Below, in pieces: positions 1 through 12,000 of a stretch of DNA of 64,000 bases. How positions within the stretch are numbered: the first letter of the stretch is position 1; the number at the start of each line of letters is the position of its first letter. A program made the position numbers and the translations under genes. This DNA is from Blakeslea trispora (lineage: Eukaryota; Mucoromycota; Mucoromycetes; Mucorales; Choanephoraceae): NCBI GenBank assembly GCA_025331445.1, contig JAIWNE010000032.1:62001-126000 (forward strand), in the 5' to 3' direction. The notes beneath the pieces were generated by a model. The model had not been told where the DNA came from and searched no databases. It saw only the letters and a list, made by a program, of their open reading frames with translations.

Positions 1-59
1 TGAAGATGTAAAGATTTAAAGAAATAGAAAGAAAGCGTAGAAAAACTAATAATTCTTAG

Positions 60-799
60 ATTGTGCATAGAGATATTAAGCCTGAGAATGTAAGTAGGGC
101 TTCATCGTCTACAAGACTATGTTTTAACCCGAGATTGTATTAGTTGCTGTTCAAGACACCTGATGAAGATGCTCAGTTGTTGATTACAGATTTCGGTCTT
201 TCTAAGCTATTGAAAAACCATAACCAAGTTTTGACAACAGCATGCGGTACACCTGGCTATGTTGCCCCTGAAGTTCTTTTAGGTACAGGTCATGGTACAC
301 CTGTTGATATTTGGAGTGTTGGTGTGATTATGGTAAGTTGCTTGTCTTATAGTGTATGAGTATTAAATGATTTTTGAATAGTATACTTTACTAAGTGGCT
401 ATACTCCATTTTACGGTGAAGGTAAAGATAGATCAAGTCGGAATCGAGGGGATTTCTTATTAACTTGATGCAGATCAAAATGAATTGTTCCAGTGTATCA
501 TGAAGGGTGAATATGAATTTGATGAAGAATATTGGGGCGAAATCTCGGATGAAGCAAAGGATCTTATCAATCAAATGTTGACATTTGATCCTAATGAACG
601 TGTTACAGCTGAAGACGCATTGAAGCACAACTGGCTTACTGGGCGTGTGGGCAGTGATGTTAACTTGGCACCTAAAGTACGTAAGGGTTTCAACAGTCGT
701 AGAACTCTCAAGTCTGTGGTTACTGCGGTTGCTGCCATTAACCGATTGAAACTTGTTGAACGTTCAGTTGAAGAAGATGAAGAAGAAGAGGCCGAATAG
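60..799 (+). CDS. CaM-kinase-type Ser/Thr protein kinase, 3' part
   Basis: The gene is cut by the left window edge. Visible exons are 60-89, 144-332, 382-421 and 474-799; introns are GT-AG and the frame is continuous. They encode the catalytic loop (VHRDIKPEN), the DFG motif (ITDFGLSKLL), the activation segment with CGTPGYVAPE, then DIWSVGVI and the C-lobe. After the kinase domain comes a basic, amphipathic stretch (RRTLKSVVTAVAAINRLK) where CaMKI enzymes carry their autoinhibitory/calmodulin-binding helix, and then an acidic tail ending in EEAE. All catalytic residues in view are present. By family this is a Ca2+/calmodulin-regulated cytosolic kinase. The N-lobe lies outside the window, so total length and start are unknown. 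Other CAMK-group kinases (for example DAPK-like or Rck-like) are less likely given the RRTLK-type tail. Confidence 0.9.
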
Positions 800-2184
800 A
801 TTTTTTCCTTTTTCTTTTAAACTATAGGTTACATTTTTGTGTAGAAATCAATAAATGAATTTTTACTTTATCATAGATAAAAAAAAAAAGTCATTCGGTA
901 TACTCTTGTGCTTCTAGGGCCCGAGATTTTGATAAGCCAAATACATTCCGTAACTCAATTATCCCATAGTGGATAGAAAATGTTGTTTTGAAGCCCTATA
1001 GAGGAAATCGAGTTTGTTGAATGAGAAGCTTCTTTTCTGTTTAGTGAGAAGCGGTAAAGTTCGTTAGCAGAAAAACAACTTGTTTAAATTGAATCAAATA
1101 TAACTCAACTGTCATACCAAGCACTACAGCTTACAATTGAAACAGTGATACACTTAGTGTTACTCTAAATCAAAACATCGTTTATTTATTGCTTACACTC
1201 TGTTTGAGATGACGAAATGGTTTGATCTCGAAACAAAGAAGAAACAATTAGGTTGTAGGCAATAAACTAAGCATTTAGTTTTACAAGTCAGAACCATTTA
1301 AGAAAATACTTTGTCTGAAGAAGGAAATGGAACTTTCTTTACTAAATTACTGAAAAAAGAAGGCATAGAATAAGCCAGAAGAAGAAGTGAAGGTGTATCT
1401 AGATTAAAGAAAATTCCCATTTAAAGCAATGTAATAGACTACATCCCTAAGACTAACGGAATGGCCTATAAGTGGTTAGTTTGAATCTGTCAAATCAATG
1501 ATTTTGGGGGTGAAGAAAGCAGTGATTATTCGGAACACAAAATAGACAAATTCATGTTGATTAGAGGAGACAATGATCGATCGTGTCTATCTTGTTGTTT
1601 TCTTTTTTTTTAAAGTCCAGAGAAAAGCAACAAAAAAACCCCCACTTTGCTCAAAGTTGCTTTATATTGCTGCTTTTACACTCTCGCTATTTTCTTGCTT
1701 TCAAATAGTTGCTGTTGTACAAATACCTTTTTTTTTTTTCATTATTGAAAAAGAGAGTACAAACAGGCTTTCAAAAGAACAGAAAAATGACGTCAAATTT
1801 CAGCAAGTGCTTAACCAATAGGCATCTTACTATAAAAAACTTATTCCCGCAATAAATTCTAGATTCAATGTTTGATTCAGTGTAACCAACTGGTGCGTGT
1901 GAGTTGTAAACAAAAGAAAGACAAATGCTACTGAACAAAATTTTAATTGTCTATGCTGTCTCATTTTGGGTTGTTCGTTTTCGATCGTTGGTTGCCATGA
2001 CAAAGATAGCTTTACCTCATACAATGCTTCAATTTGTTTTTCTAACGCATTAAGCAATTTACGTGCCCAGAAAAAAATATGAGTAAATCGAGTATATGTT
2101 TACGTAATATGAAAATAAAAAAAAAAAGTTTTTTTCCTTAAATTTTTTATTTTCACTTTGTCCAAGAACAAATTAGCTTGAGTT
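800..2184. other. Intergenic region, no convincing gene
   Basis: The start holds the 3' untranslated region of the kinase, with an AATAAA-like site near 850 and a poly-A run. The rest has no ORF with coding character; short frames (for example 1573-1821) are low-complexity F/K/L frames. Between about 1330 and 1560 one forward frame is open for stretches separated by stops (IDYIPKTNGMAYKWLV is readable). It could be an old coding or transposon remnant, but it matches nothing I recognise. An A/T-rich tract at 2110-2160 precedes the next gene. Confidence 0.5.
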
Positions 2185-3744
2185 ATGGACCGAGCGAAAG
2201 ACGATCCCCAGGCAGACATAAGGCAACGCCCTAGCGCCAACAATTCTCCTAGTATCGTACAAGAAGTAGCGAGTGATGCCGACACTCAAGATCGCTACAA
2301 GGAAAAGAAATTGTTGCGAAAACTAGACTGGCGCATTGTGCCTTGGATTTTTTGTCTTTATTTCTTATCTGTTGAAGACCGCTCTAATGTAGGCTATGCC
2401 ATGACAATGAACAAGGCTGAGGGACACACGATGATGGATACAGTAGGATTGACACCACAACAAAACAACATTGGTCTCGGCTTGTTTTATGTTGCTTATA
2501 TTGTAAAGAGTGAGAAAAAGAGAAAAAAGGAGAGAGAGAAAAAAATTGTTTATGCAAATCGTTTTTCTTAGATATTTGAAGTGCCATCCAACTTAATGAT
2601 GGCTCATGTGAATCCTGCTCATTGGATAGCCCGTATTATGATTACCTGGAGCATAGTGACAGGCTGTATGGCTGCGATTACAAAGCCTTGGCATTTTTAT
2701 CTATTGAGACTCTTGCTAGGCGTTTTTGAGGCTGGGTTTTGGCCTGGTATCACCTACTATAACACATTGTGGTATCGCCCTGAAGAAATTTCTACTCGCA
2801 TCGGTGTCACATACCTTGCTGGTCCTGCTTCAGGTGCTTTTGGTGGCCTGATATCTGCTGGCGTTCAGCTGATTGACACAAAAGGAAATCTATATGGTTG
2901 GCAATGGCTATTTGTGATATCAGCCATCATTTCTATCTTGTTTGGCATTGCTACCATCTTTTATTTACCATCCACACCAGAGAAATCAACTCGTTTTTTG
3001 AACGAAGATGAACGAACTCGAGCCATCCAAAGACTCAATAATCCTTCTCCAAAAACGGCAGAGACAGTAGAAGAGCGCAATTTGAAACGTAACCTAAAGC
3101 AGGTCTTTGGTGAACTGAAGGACTTCAAAATCTGGCTGTTTTGCATTCTTTATTTTACGCCTGTGATGGCAGCTACTTCATTGGGCTATTTCTTACCCAA
3201 GATTGTTCAACAGATGGGTACCTATACCTCTATTCAGGTGAGTCTGCTGAGTATACCACCCTATGCGTTTGGCTGTCTTATGGTCTATGTGGTCACTCGT
3301 TTCAGTGATCGCTTTAGAAACAGAGGATGGTTTATCATAGGTGCCTCATGCACAGCTTTTATCGGCTATTGTATTCTGACATTTGCCCAACCTATTGGCG
3401 CTCGTTACTTTGGTTTGATGATTCTTGCTGCAGGCACGTATCCTACTGTTCCTCTCAGTATGGCATGGACCGCCAATTCGAAAGAAGATCCTGTCTCTGT
3501 TGCTTCAGCTACGGGCATTGTATCGTCTATTGCTAACTTTGGCGCTCTTATCTGTACATTTGCACTTTATTCGGGATGGCCATCGGATGCACCAAGATAT
3601 GTTGGCTCCAACATGATCAATGGTTGTGCTATGCTTTTAGCGGCTGTCAGTGCATTTGTATTGCGAACACATCTGTCACGACTAAACAAGCAAATTGAGC
3701 AACATGGTGTTGTAGGCGATCGGACACATCCTTATATCTTGTAA
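2185..3744 (+). CDS. MFS permease, anion:cation symporter (Dal5/Tna1-like) family
   Basis: Two exons, 2185-2502 and 2572-3744, joined by a 69-bp GT-AG intron, give about 496 aa. The join restores the family motif YI-IFEVPSNLMM. The N-terminus is cytosolic and hydrophilic (about residues 1-45), followed by KLLRKLDWRIVPWIFCLYFL, typical of ACS-family transporters, and by DRSNVGYA in the first loop. About 12 hydrophobic segments follow, with a long central loop (about residues 240-290) and a hydrophilic C-terminus. ACS members in fungi carry organic anions such as allantoate, nicotinate, pantothenate or vitamin precursors across the plasma membrane by proton symport; the substrate here cannot be told. 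The first ATG in good context was chosen as start. Length agrees with the family. Confidence 0.9.
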
Positions 3745-3828
3745 GCTTATGTATATATATCCTATAACAGTGAACTGTTTTTTTTTCAAGAGGCTGTCTT
3801 TCTTCAAAATGAATAAAAAATTCATCAA

Positions 3829-4258
3829 TGAACTCTTGAAATCACTACTATCAATCCTAAACTACAGATTGATCAAAAGGCACTTAAATTCTCTGTATAC
3901 AGCAACAAGAGACATTTTTTTCACATTCTGGAATTATCTGAGCAGGAGAATCTCAAAAAAAAAAGGGCAGTAATCGGATCCCTTGAATATATGTCTGTGC
4001 TTCCCAAAGACATACAGAAGCTTTGGTATGAGAAACAATTCCGTTTTCCAGAAAGATCCAGCACCAATTCTCTCCTGATTGTAATCTCAAGTACTAATGT
4101 TGGAGTTTGTATAATAGAATTCCGAAATGTTTCGCTTATTCCACAGAGTCCCTTGATGGGTATGACAAATCATCTCTTGTATCCCTTACCTTAATGTCGA
4201 AGGACTCTGACACCATCGGCTCCTTTGACGGTGTAGTGTGGTTTACATACTACAGATA
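3829..4258 (+). pseudogene. Possible coding remnant, unidentified
   Basis: A forward frame without a sensible start runs open from about 3829 to 4194. It reads like protein (for example QKALKFSVYSNKRHFFHIL and SVLPKDIQKLWYEKQFRF). Near 4140 the protein-like reading moves to another frame that continues to a stop at 4258 (SLTLMSKDSDTIGSFDGVVW). No start codon, splice pattern or known domain fits. The two-frame structure suggests a decayed gene fragment or transposon piece. It could equally be chance open sequence. Confidence 0.25.
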
Positions 4259-4697
4259 AAAACTTAGTCTGTAAAGCTAGCTAACTACAGTGCCTATACT
4301 GATAATAGTGCTAAACTATCTCCAGCTTGTATTTGTTATCTTTGAGAGTTGTGCCCTGGGCATGAATGTATCTATTTTTTCTCCTTGAATACGTTCAACG
4401 ATGTGTTATACAACAATGGAAGAAACCTCGACTATTGTATGCAACCTCTCGCAAGGACTGCCGAGCGCTATGTAGCTAGTCGACTTCTCAATACTGTTTT
4501 TCTCTGGAGCTGTTGCAATGGCAGTGGCTGCTTATGTTATTAACGGTCAATACATTGGAATTAACCTATTTCTTTTTCTGTACATGAATAAACTGTTTGT
4601 AATACTAATCATTAGGACCATAAAAACAACATTTAAGGCCCGGTCCAAATTTAATTGTGGACGACTGTATTACTACTCGCTTTTCTTTTATTCTGCA

Positions 4698-5256
4698 ATG
4701 TTTAATAAATTAGCTGCTTCTTCAGCTTTCAAACAAGCAACCCGTCGTTGCTTTTCAACAAATGTTTCGCTTTTAGGTAAAAAGATCATTATCTTGGGTT
4801 GAAAAAAGAAATTGACTTGTATGGCAAGATAAAAAGCAATTTGTTGTTGTCCTGAAAGATTATAGTGACTCCGAGTGCTTACAACGCCGCTTAGAAGTAC
4901 GCGAAAAGCATTTGTCTATAGCCCATAATGCAAGAGACAATGGTACCCTCTTGGTAGGAGGTGCTATCTTAGATAATCATGCAGTAAGAGCAAGATATAT
5001 TTGATCTGTACTATTTTCTTAAACTTGCTTTCCTTCTTTTCTTTTTCACAAAGTCAGGAAAAATGAAAGGAAGTGTGTTGGTCCTCTCAGCAGAGTCACC
5101 TGAAGAAGTCGAAACAATCATTACAAGCGACCCTTATTACAAAGCGAAAGTCTGGGAAAGTTGGGATATTCATCCTGCTAAATTGTAAGTGATTTGAGTG
5201 TAATATATCACAGTTCAGCTCATCTCTCTCCTTTACTTAGTGCTATTGGGCTTTGA
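4698..5256 (+). CDS. YCII-domain protein with mitochondrial presequence
   Basis: Four exons (4698-4776, 4829-4983, 5054-5184, 5241-5256) with GT-AG introns keep one frame and give 126 aa. The N-terminus (about 25 residues, Ala/Ser/Arg/Lys-rich, no acids, ending RRCFSTNVS) looks like a mitochondrial targeting peptide. The rest follows the YCII/YciI fold: FVVVLKDYSD, then RLEVREKHL, then NGTLLVGGAI, KGSVLVLSAESPEEVE, DPYYKAKVWESWDIHP. This is the usual ferredoxin-like alpha/beta order with the conserved DPY-x(n)-W C-terminal motif. YCII proteins are small and often function-unknown; fungal members are about 100-130 aa. The last coding exon is only 16 bp, so the exact C-terminus is the least certain part. 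Confidence 0.85.
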
Positions 5257-5734
5257 TTGACAAGTTGGTCAACCACGGAAGAATAGGTTCATCACGGATA
5301 ATATAGTTTGCATGTACACACGCGTGTGTTTTACTTAACTCAGTGTCTTGAGCGAATAAATTTTTGTTCTTTTCTGTTCTTTTTTAAATCCGTCATTAGA
5401 CTGTAATAGCTACTGTGTTTGAAAATCTAAATAAAGTGCTGTCTGGTACATATAATCTCTATCTGTAATTATTTTTTTGTACAAGGAAATGTTTACCAAG
5501 CTTTTGGATACATGCCAAAATAAGCTTCGAATGTGTAAGTAAATCGAGAGTTGACAACATATATCAATTATTTTTAAAGAGCCAATCATTTTCAAGCTTA
5601 TTTTGTTCTCCTACTACGGTCTTTGCACTCAAATCGAGAATTATAAGGTCCAGAAATGACCAGGAAAAAAGGGGGGACATGACTTTTTGTGTGTAAAAAA
5701 GATTGATGGCAAACCTTTTTTTTTTTTACAATGG

Positions 5735-5905
5735 TTTCACGAGTTTCTTTTTTTTTTTTTTTTTTACCTTTTTGTAATATCTTTACACAGTCTCCTTTTT
5801 ATTTCTTTTTATTTCTTTTCTTCTTCTTTTTTTTCAGTTTTTTCACTTTTTCTTCTCTGCTTCTTTTTCTTTGTTTATATCCTTTCTTTTTTCTTTGTAG
5901 CTCCT
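5735..5905 (+). promoter_or_regulatory. CT-rich tract upstream of the histidine kinase gene
   Basis: About 170 bp of almost pure pyrimidine on the plus strand lies 115-285 bp before the histidine-kinase ATG. Such tracts sit before many highly or constitutively transcribed fungal genes and often mark the transcription start region. The rest of 5257-6019 holds the 3' end of the YCII gene and AT-rich spacer with no gene. Confidence 0.4.
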
Positions 5906-6019
5906 CTTTTGAAAAATCAACCTCTTCCCTCATTTTATCATTCAAGAGCAGCGCTACTTCAATTTCGTACATACAAAAGAGACCAAACGAGAGGAAAGTG
6001 AGGGCTTCAGAAAACAATA

Positions 6020-9000
6020 ATGTCGAATTCTGGATCAACTGGATCTTTTACAGATTCAACTGGTTACAGCATGCTTGGTGATATCCTACAAATACCAAAT
6101 TATCATTTTAAAGCTGCTCCAATACCAAGTTTGGCTCATGGTGAAAATGTAGGCATTGTTTTTGGTTATCGGTAAATAATTAGAAAAACGAGAAGCATAT
6201 TTAAAACATTCTACTTAATCTATTGCCACAACAACAGTATATCCAATAAAAAACCTGTTGTGGCTAAGGTGTCTCCAAACTCATTACGTTTAGAAAGAGA
6301 ATACTACATTATGAAAAGATTATACCAGCTGGGTGATGGATCATCATTTTTGGGTAAAATAATAATAAACAAGATGACAGAAGCGGAGTTTTCATCTTTT
6401 CTGATTTATTTGTTCTAGTTCGACCATTGGAATACATTCATTTGCCAAGTGGCCTTACCATTGTCATTTATGCAGATGAAGGCCAAAACTATTTAGAGTA
6501 CAACAAAAGACACTCTGAGGACTCAATTAGTTTGCATAGAAACTCACATTCCGAAAAGGCCTCCAGCATCAGTAGTGAAAATTCAATCAACTTTTACGAA
6601 GAGAGAAGACGTGCTCAGAAAAAGCCTACATTTGATAATGACCTTGTTCAACCTTTACCTTCTGCTGGACTACCAGCAGTTCTAAATGGCGGTCCTGCTT
6701 TTGATCTTGGCACATTCTTACGATTTGCTATCAAGTGTACAGATTGTCTTGAATTCATTCATCGAAACAACGTAGTCCATGGTGAAATTAGACTTTCTGC
6801 CTTCCAATGGACAGGCGAGGACAGTGCTCGAGTCAAAGTGTGGAATTTTGGCTCTGGTAGTCGATCTTTAGAAAACTATCTCACCAGTGAAGGATGGAGA
6901 AAGACAGCCACAAACAAGGAGTCGATGGGACTCCTTCAAAATTTATTAGTCTACATGAGTCCCGAACAAACGGGTCGCACCACTTATGTACCAGATCATC
7001 GAACCGATATTTATTCATTGGGCATTGTATTCTATGTCTTATTGACAGGCAAGAGTCCCTTTGAAGGCGGACCTTTGGATATTCTGAATGGCATTCTGAG
7101 TAAAAAAGTTCCTTTGATACACGAAACTCAGTTGGAAGTACCCGAAGTACTGGCTCGTATTGTGGAGAAGATGACACACAAGGTAAGACAAAAAAAAAGC
7201 CTTTTTCTTGTTTTCTTTTTGCAATGTCAATTTTTTTTTTGGTTCATTCAACTTTTGTTTCCATTTTCTTTTTCTTTTTTTTTTTCTTGATTATCATGAT
7301 CTTAGTCACCCGATGATAGATACAGTAGTGCCTATGGTATTCGAGCAGATTTAAAAGAATGCTTAAAACGACTAAGGTTTGCTTCTGAATCAGCACATGA
7401 AGTAAGTATTTATATAAATTACATAGATCAAATGAATATCTTTGTTTTTATATAAATACTCATGAACTTGACAAACTAGGTGATCGAGTCTTTTCCATTA
7501 GCTGAAAGAGATGTCGCATCGGTATTTACCTTGCCCAAGACAATATATGGCCGTCAAGGTGTAATTGTAGAGCTGACCTACATTATCCAACGTGTTGCTG
7601 GTGTATATAGATCGATGAGAAACCGTCGCGAGAAATCACATTCAACTACCTCTACCTTACCCACTATCACTAGTGAAAATTTTCAAATCAGTAACGCGAG
7701 TGTAAGCGAAGGAAGCTTGAGTGACCGTCTCTCTACCAATGATACAAACAGTATAGCAGGAGGCACAGTGGGTGCTGGCACCAAATCAAATGCTTCACCG
7801 AGCTACTGTAGCGGAGTCGACGGCAGTGACATATCTAGCGGAAATGGGCGAGTTCAATCAAGTAAGCAAGGAGTCGAGATTGTATCTCTATCAGGACCTG
7901 GAGGTATTGGAAAATCGACTTTATGTAATGCAGTTCAGAACATAGCCAGACAACATGGGTGAGTTGGATATAATTGTGTGTGCATCTATGCTTCATAATG
8001 TCTCATTCATGAGTCTTTTTCTTTTCTTGTAGCTATGTTGCCTCTACTAAGTTTGATTCTCGACACCAAGTACCTTACAGTTGTATCTTAAAATCGCTGT
8101 CTCAGATTTTACAGCAAATCTTGTCTGAATCCGAAGATGATATTCATGCATTTTATGACCATCTCAAGTCACACCTTGGTGCACAGTTTTGCAAGATTGA
8201 GCTGTTGGCAGATTTAGTACCAGAATTAAGGCCTTTGTTAGACCCAGTAGATAGCGAGGACTCAGAAGAGCCAATCAACCAAATTCATCTGGACAATGTA
8301 GAAACACGAATTCGATTCCATACTCTATTTGTTGAAGTATTTAGGGCATTGACTCAATGGCGTATGGTGACATTGGTAAGACGAATATAAGGGGGGGGGT
8401 TGGTTTCTCTTAAGCATAATAACCTAATGGTATTGTTTAGTTCTTGGATGATGTTCATTTAGCAGATGACCCCTCATTAGAACTTGTGGAAAGCATGATT
8501 GCCTCTAAAGTCAAGATCTTGCTGTTTGTTTGCTATCGTGACCAAGAAGTGACAGAAGCGCTAGATAAATTACTATCAAATGAATTTGCCATCTTTCACA
8601 ACATGAATATCGGTGCCTTAGACTTCGATTCATTAGTTGACTATATCAGCGATGCTCTCCATCGACCACTTGATATTAATCGTGATTCTATTTTACCCTT
8701 AGCTGAAGTTGTGTATAAAAAGACACGGGGTAATGCTTTTTATACCTCTCAGCTGCTGGTCACGCTAGAGAAGAAGAAGCTCATTTTCTTTAACTGGGAG
8801 GAAAATGAATGGGACTACAACCTGTCTGATATACATCAGGCAATCATGACCCGGGAAGGCGCCGATCGTGATGCTGAATTGGACATCAGCTTTCTAGTAA
8901 ATCGACTCAAGGAACTTCCTTTAGATGGTCAGCGTTTGCTCAAATGGGCATCCTTTGTAGGAGATACCTTTTCGTGGAATACTGTCAAATATCTCATGGT

Positions 9001-12000
9001 CCATTCTGATCCTGAATCAGAAGTCTCAGATACAGACACCAACTCCACTTCTGACTCAACCACTTCTAGACGCCAAATAGATGAGGCTGCTTCTTCTTCA
9101 CAGCTGATATCAGACTCACTTCATCCATTGATCAAATTCTCTCAACATAGCAGCTATTCTAACAGCAGCATACCTTCAACTTCTTCTGCAGCAACTTCTA
9201 TTACTGGCAAATCGACATTAAAGTCATCTACAGGCCGTTTGGCTCGCGACCCGATCAATGGCCTTCAAGCTGCTTTGCAGGAAGGTTATATTCTTCCTTT
9301 GGAAAGCGATGAGTTCAAATGGTCACACGATCGATATTCTCAAGCTGCGATGGAATTGGCAAACCCAAAGAATCGAGAGAAGATTCACTTCAAAATTGCA
9401 AAGTACTTGTTGCATGGTAAGATCGAAATATTATAAGATCAGGAGAAGAAATCGAGTACTAACGCCCACCCTTTTCTTCTGTAACCAATAGAAGATCAAG
9501 CTGATAATTTTTTGATTGCAGATCATTTGCTCAAATGTTTGAGTTTGATTAAAGAGTTGGAGCATAGAGCCTGTTATAGAGATGTACTGTTTGAAGCAGG
9601 CAACAAAGCACGAGCCTCCGGCGCACACAAGATGGCTTTTGCTTACTACAAATCAGCCATTTTATTATTGGACGATCATGCATGGGACAGCGATCAATAT
9701 GCACGCACACATTATCTATATACAAACACTGTGGCGTTAAGTTGGATTGTGGGTGAATACGATATCACAGAAAGCTACCTTGCAATCATATTTTCGCATA
9801 CAACAGACCCATTAGATCGTGTCACTGCACATCGCATTCAGCACAAATACTTTTTTTCTCGACAAATGCATTCAGAAGGGGCTATGGCATTACGTGTGTG
9901 CCTTGCTGAGCTAGAATTAACCGATTTTGATTTTGACAACACAGAAGCACAAATGGTACAAGAATACAGTAAAACAGTCAGCATGATTGAACAAGTCGGT
10001 ATTCAGGAGCTTGCAAAAGTTGGACCTTGTGATGATCCCCGATTAAAGGCTATCATGAGTGTTTTGGAAGAATTATTGACTACTGCGTACTGGCTTGGCA
10101 GTAAGCTTGAAATGATCTACTTGGCTCTCAAGATGATACAGATTTCTATTCGAGAAGGAATGTGTTCTTCATCGGGCGTTGCCTTCATGTTCATGAGTCT
10201 CTGTGCTGTTGAATATATGCAAGACTTTGCTTATTCTGAAGAATTAGGAAGTGCTGGTGTGGTTGTTGCAGAAAAATATAGTGGCTTTTCTGAAAAAGGC
10301 CGAGCTCTTTGTCTTTACAATGTGTTTTCTTCTATGTGGAAGTACCATCACAAAGACTCTATACCTCAGTTTCGTCAGGCTTTACGCTATTGTCTATCTG
10401 CTGGTGACCGCATTTATGGGTCTTTCTCGCACCTACATGTTGCCACAACAATGCTCTATACAGGTTATCGACTATCCGATGTATTGGCAGAAGCTGAAAG
10501 CTGCTATGACGATATTCACGCTTGGTCTTCTTCCGCAGATACAAATGTATTGGTGATGTCCATTATCCGATGCGTTAAAGCGCTACAGGGCCATACATTT
10601 AATGAGAATCCCGAAGAAATGTTTGACGGTGATGACGGATTTAATGACAGTCATTTTGTTGCTGAAAGCTGCAAACAAAGCGCTAATCCAAGAGTACCCC
10701 TCAACTGGTATGAAACTTTCAGAATGATTCCTCTTGTGCTATACGGTCATTATGATTACTCTATTGCTTTGGGATATTGTGTAGTAAATGGAGTTGGTAA
10801 CCACCCTGGTCATCGTCACACTCGAGTGGCATGTGCATACCATTCACTTGCTATACTGCAAAAAATTCAAGCAGAGAAGGAAACTATGACTCAAGAAGAA
10901 ATTGACGTTTATCTTGAACGCGTAGAAGCCAACCAAAATCTCTTAAGACCTTGGGCTGAGAATGCACCTATGAATTATCAGTACTTTTATACTCTAATCG
11001 AAGCTGAAAAGGCTGCAATTTCTCCAAACAACATGTCCGAGACCATTCGCTTGTATGAAGATGCAATTGACCAAGCTCGAAAGAGTAACTATTATTTTGA
11101 GCTGTGTGTATGCCATGAATTTGCCGGTGCATTCTATGCTAGAGTGGGTTTGAAGAATGCTGCATTTGGTATGATTAAGAAAGCCATTAGTCTATATATC
11201 AATCATGGCTCCTACGGTAAAGCACGCCATTTGAGCACCAAATATAATACATTGTTGGCTGATTACGACGATGGTCGTATCGAGTTCCATGATACAGGGG
11301 TTCAGACAGATCCGTTCCCCTTCTTGGGTCCACAAAACGCTTGGAGCACGTCCTCTATAGGCGCTATCAACACATCTCTGAATGAGCCTTTGATTTCCGA
11401 AGTGATACCACCTGTCACGACTGAGCAAACATTATTGACACTTGACATCCTAGACATGGCTTCTATTCTAAAGAGTTCGCAAGTCATTTCCTCCGAAGTT
11501 AAATTTGATAGCCTTTTGAAATCGATGATGTCTATTATCCTAGAGAACTCAGGTGCTGACTGCGGCGCTATTATTGTAAAAGAGGAGAAGTATGGCGTAT
11601 GTGCTTATGGTAGTCAATCTGATGGTGCCATGACCTTTGACCCACCCCGCATACTGTCAGAAAGCGATGAGTTGGTATCCAGTAAAATCATTCACCACAC
11701 CATCAACACAAACGAAAGTATCTTTATTCATAACGTAGAGCAAGATGCCCGATTCGCTGTAGGCCCCTGGTATGATCGAGTAGGTGGCAAGTCTGTGATT
11801 TGTATGCCAATTATACACAAGAGCGCCTTAGCTGGATGTCTTTTCCTTGAAGGTTCTAGTGGTATATTTACACAACGCCACATTACAGTTCTTAGTCTGC
11901 TTTGTCAACAGATGGGCATTTCTATTACAAATGCTTTCTTGTTCAAATCTGTTCAGCGTGTTACCATGGCAAACATGCGTATGATTGAAATGCAAAAGAA

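Noticed and set aside
1573..1821. 82-aa forward ORF
   Set aside because: Phe/Lys-rich translation of T/A tracts, with no domain, no codon character and no supporting neighbours.
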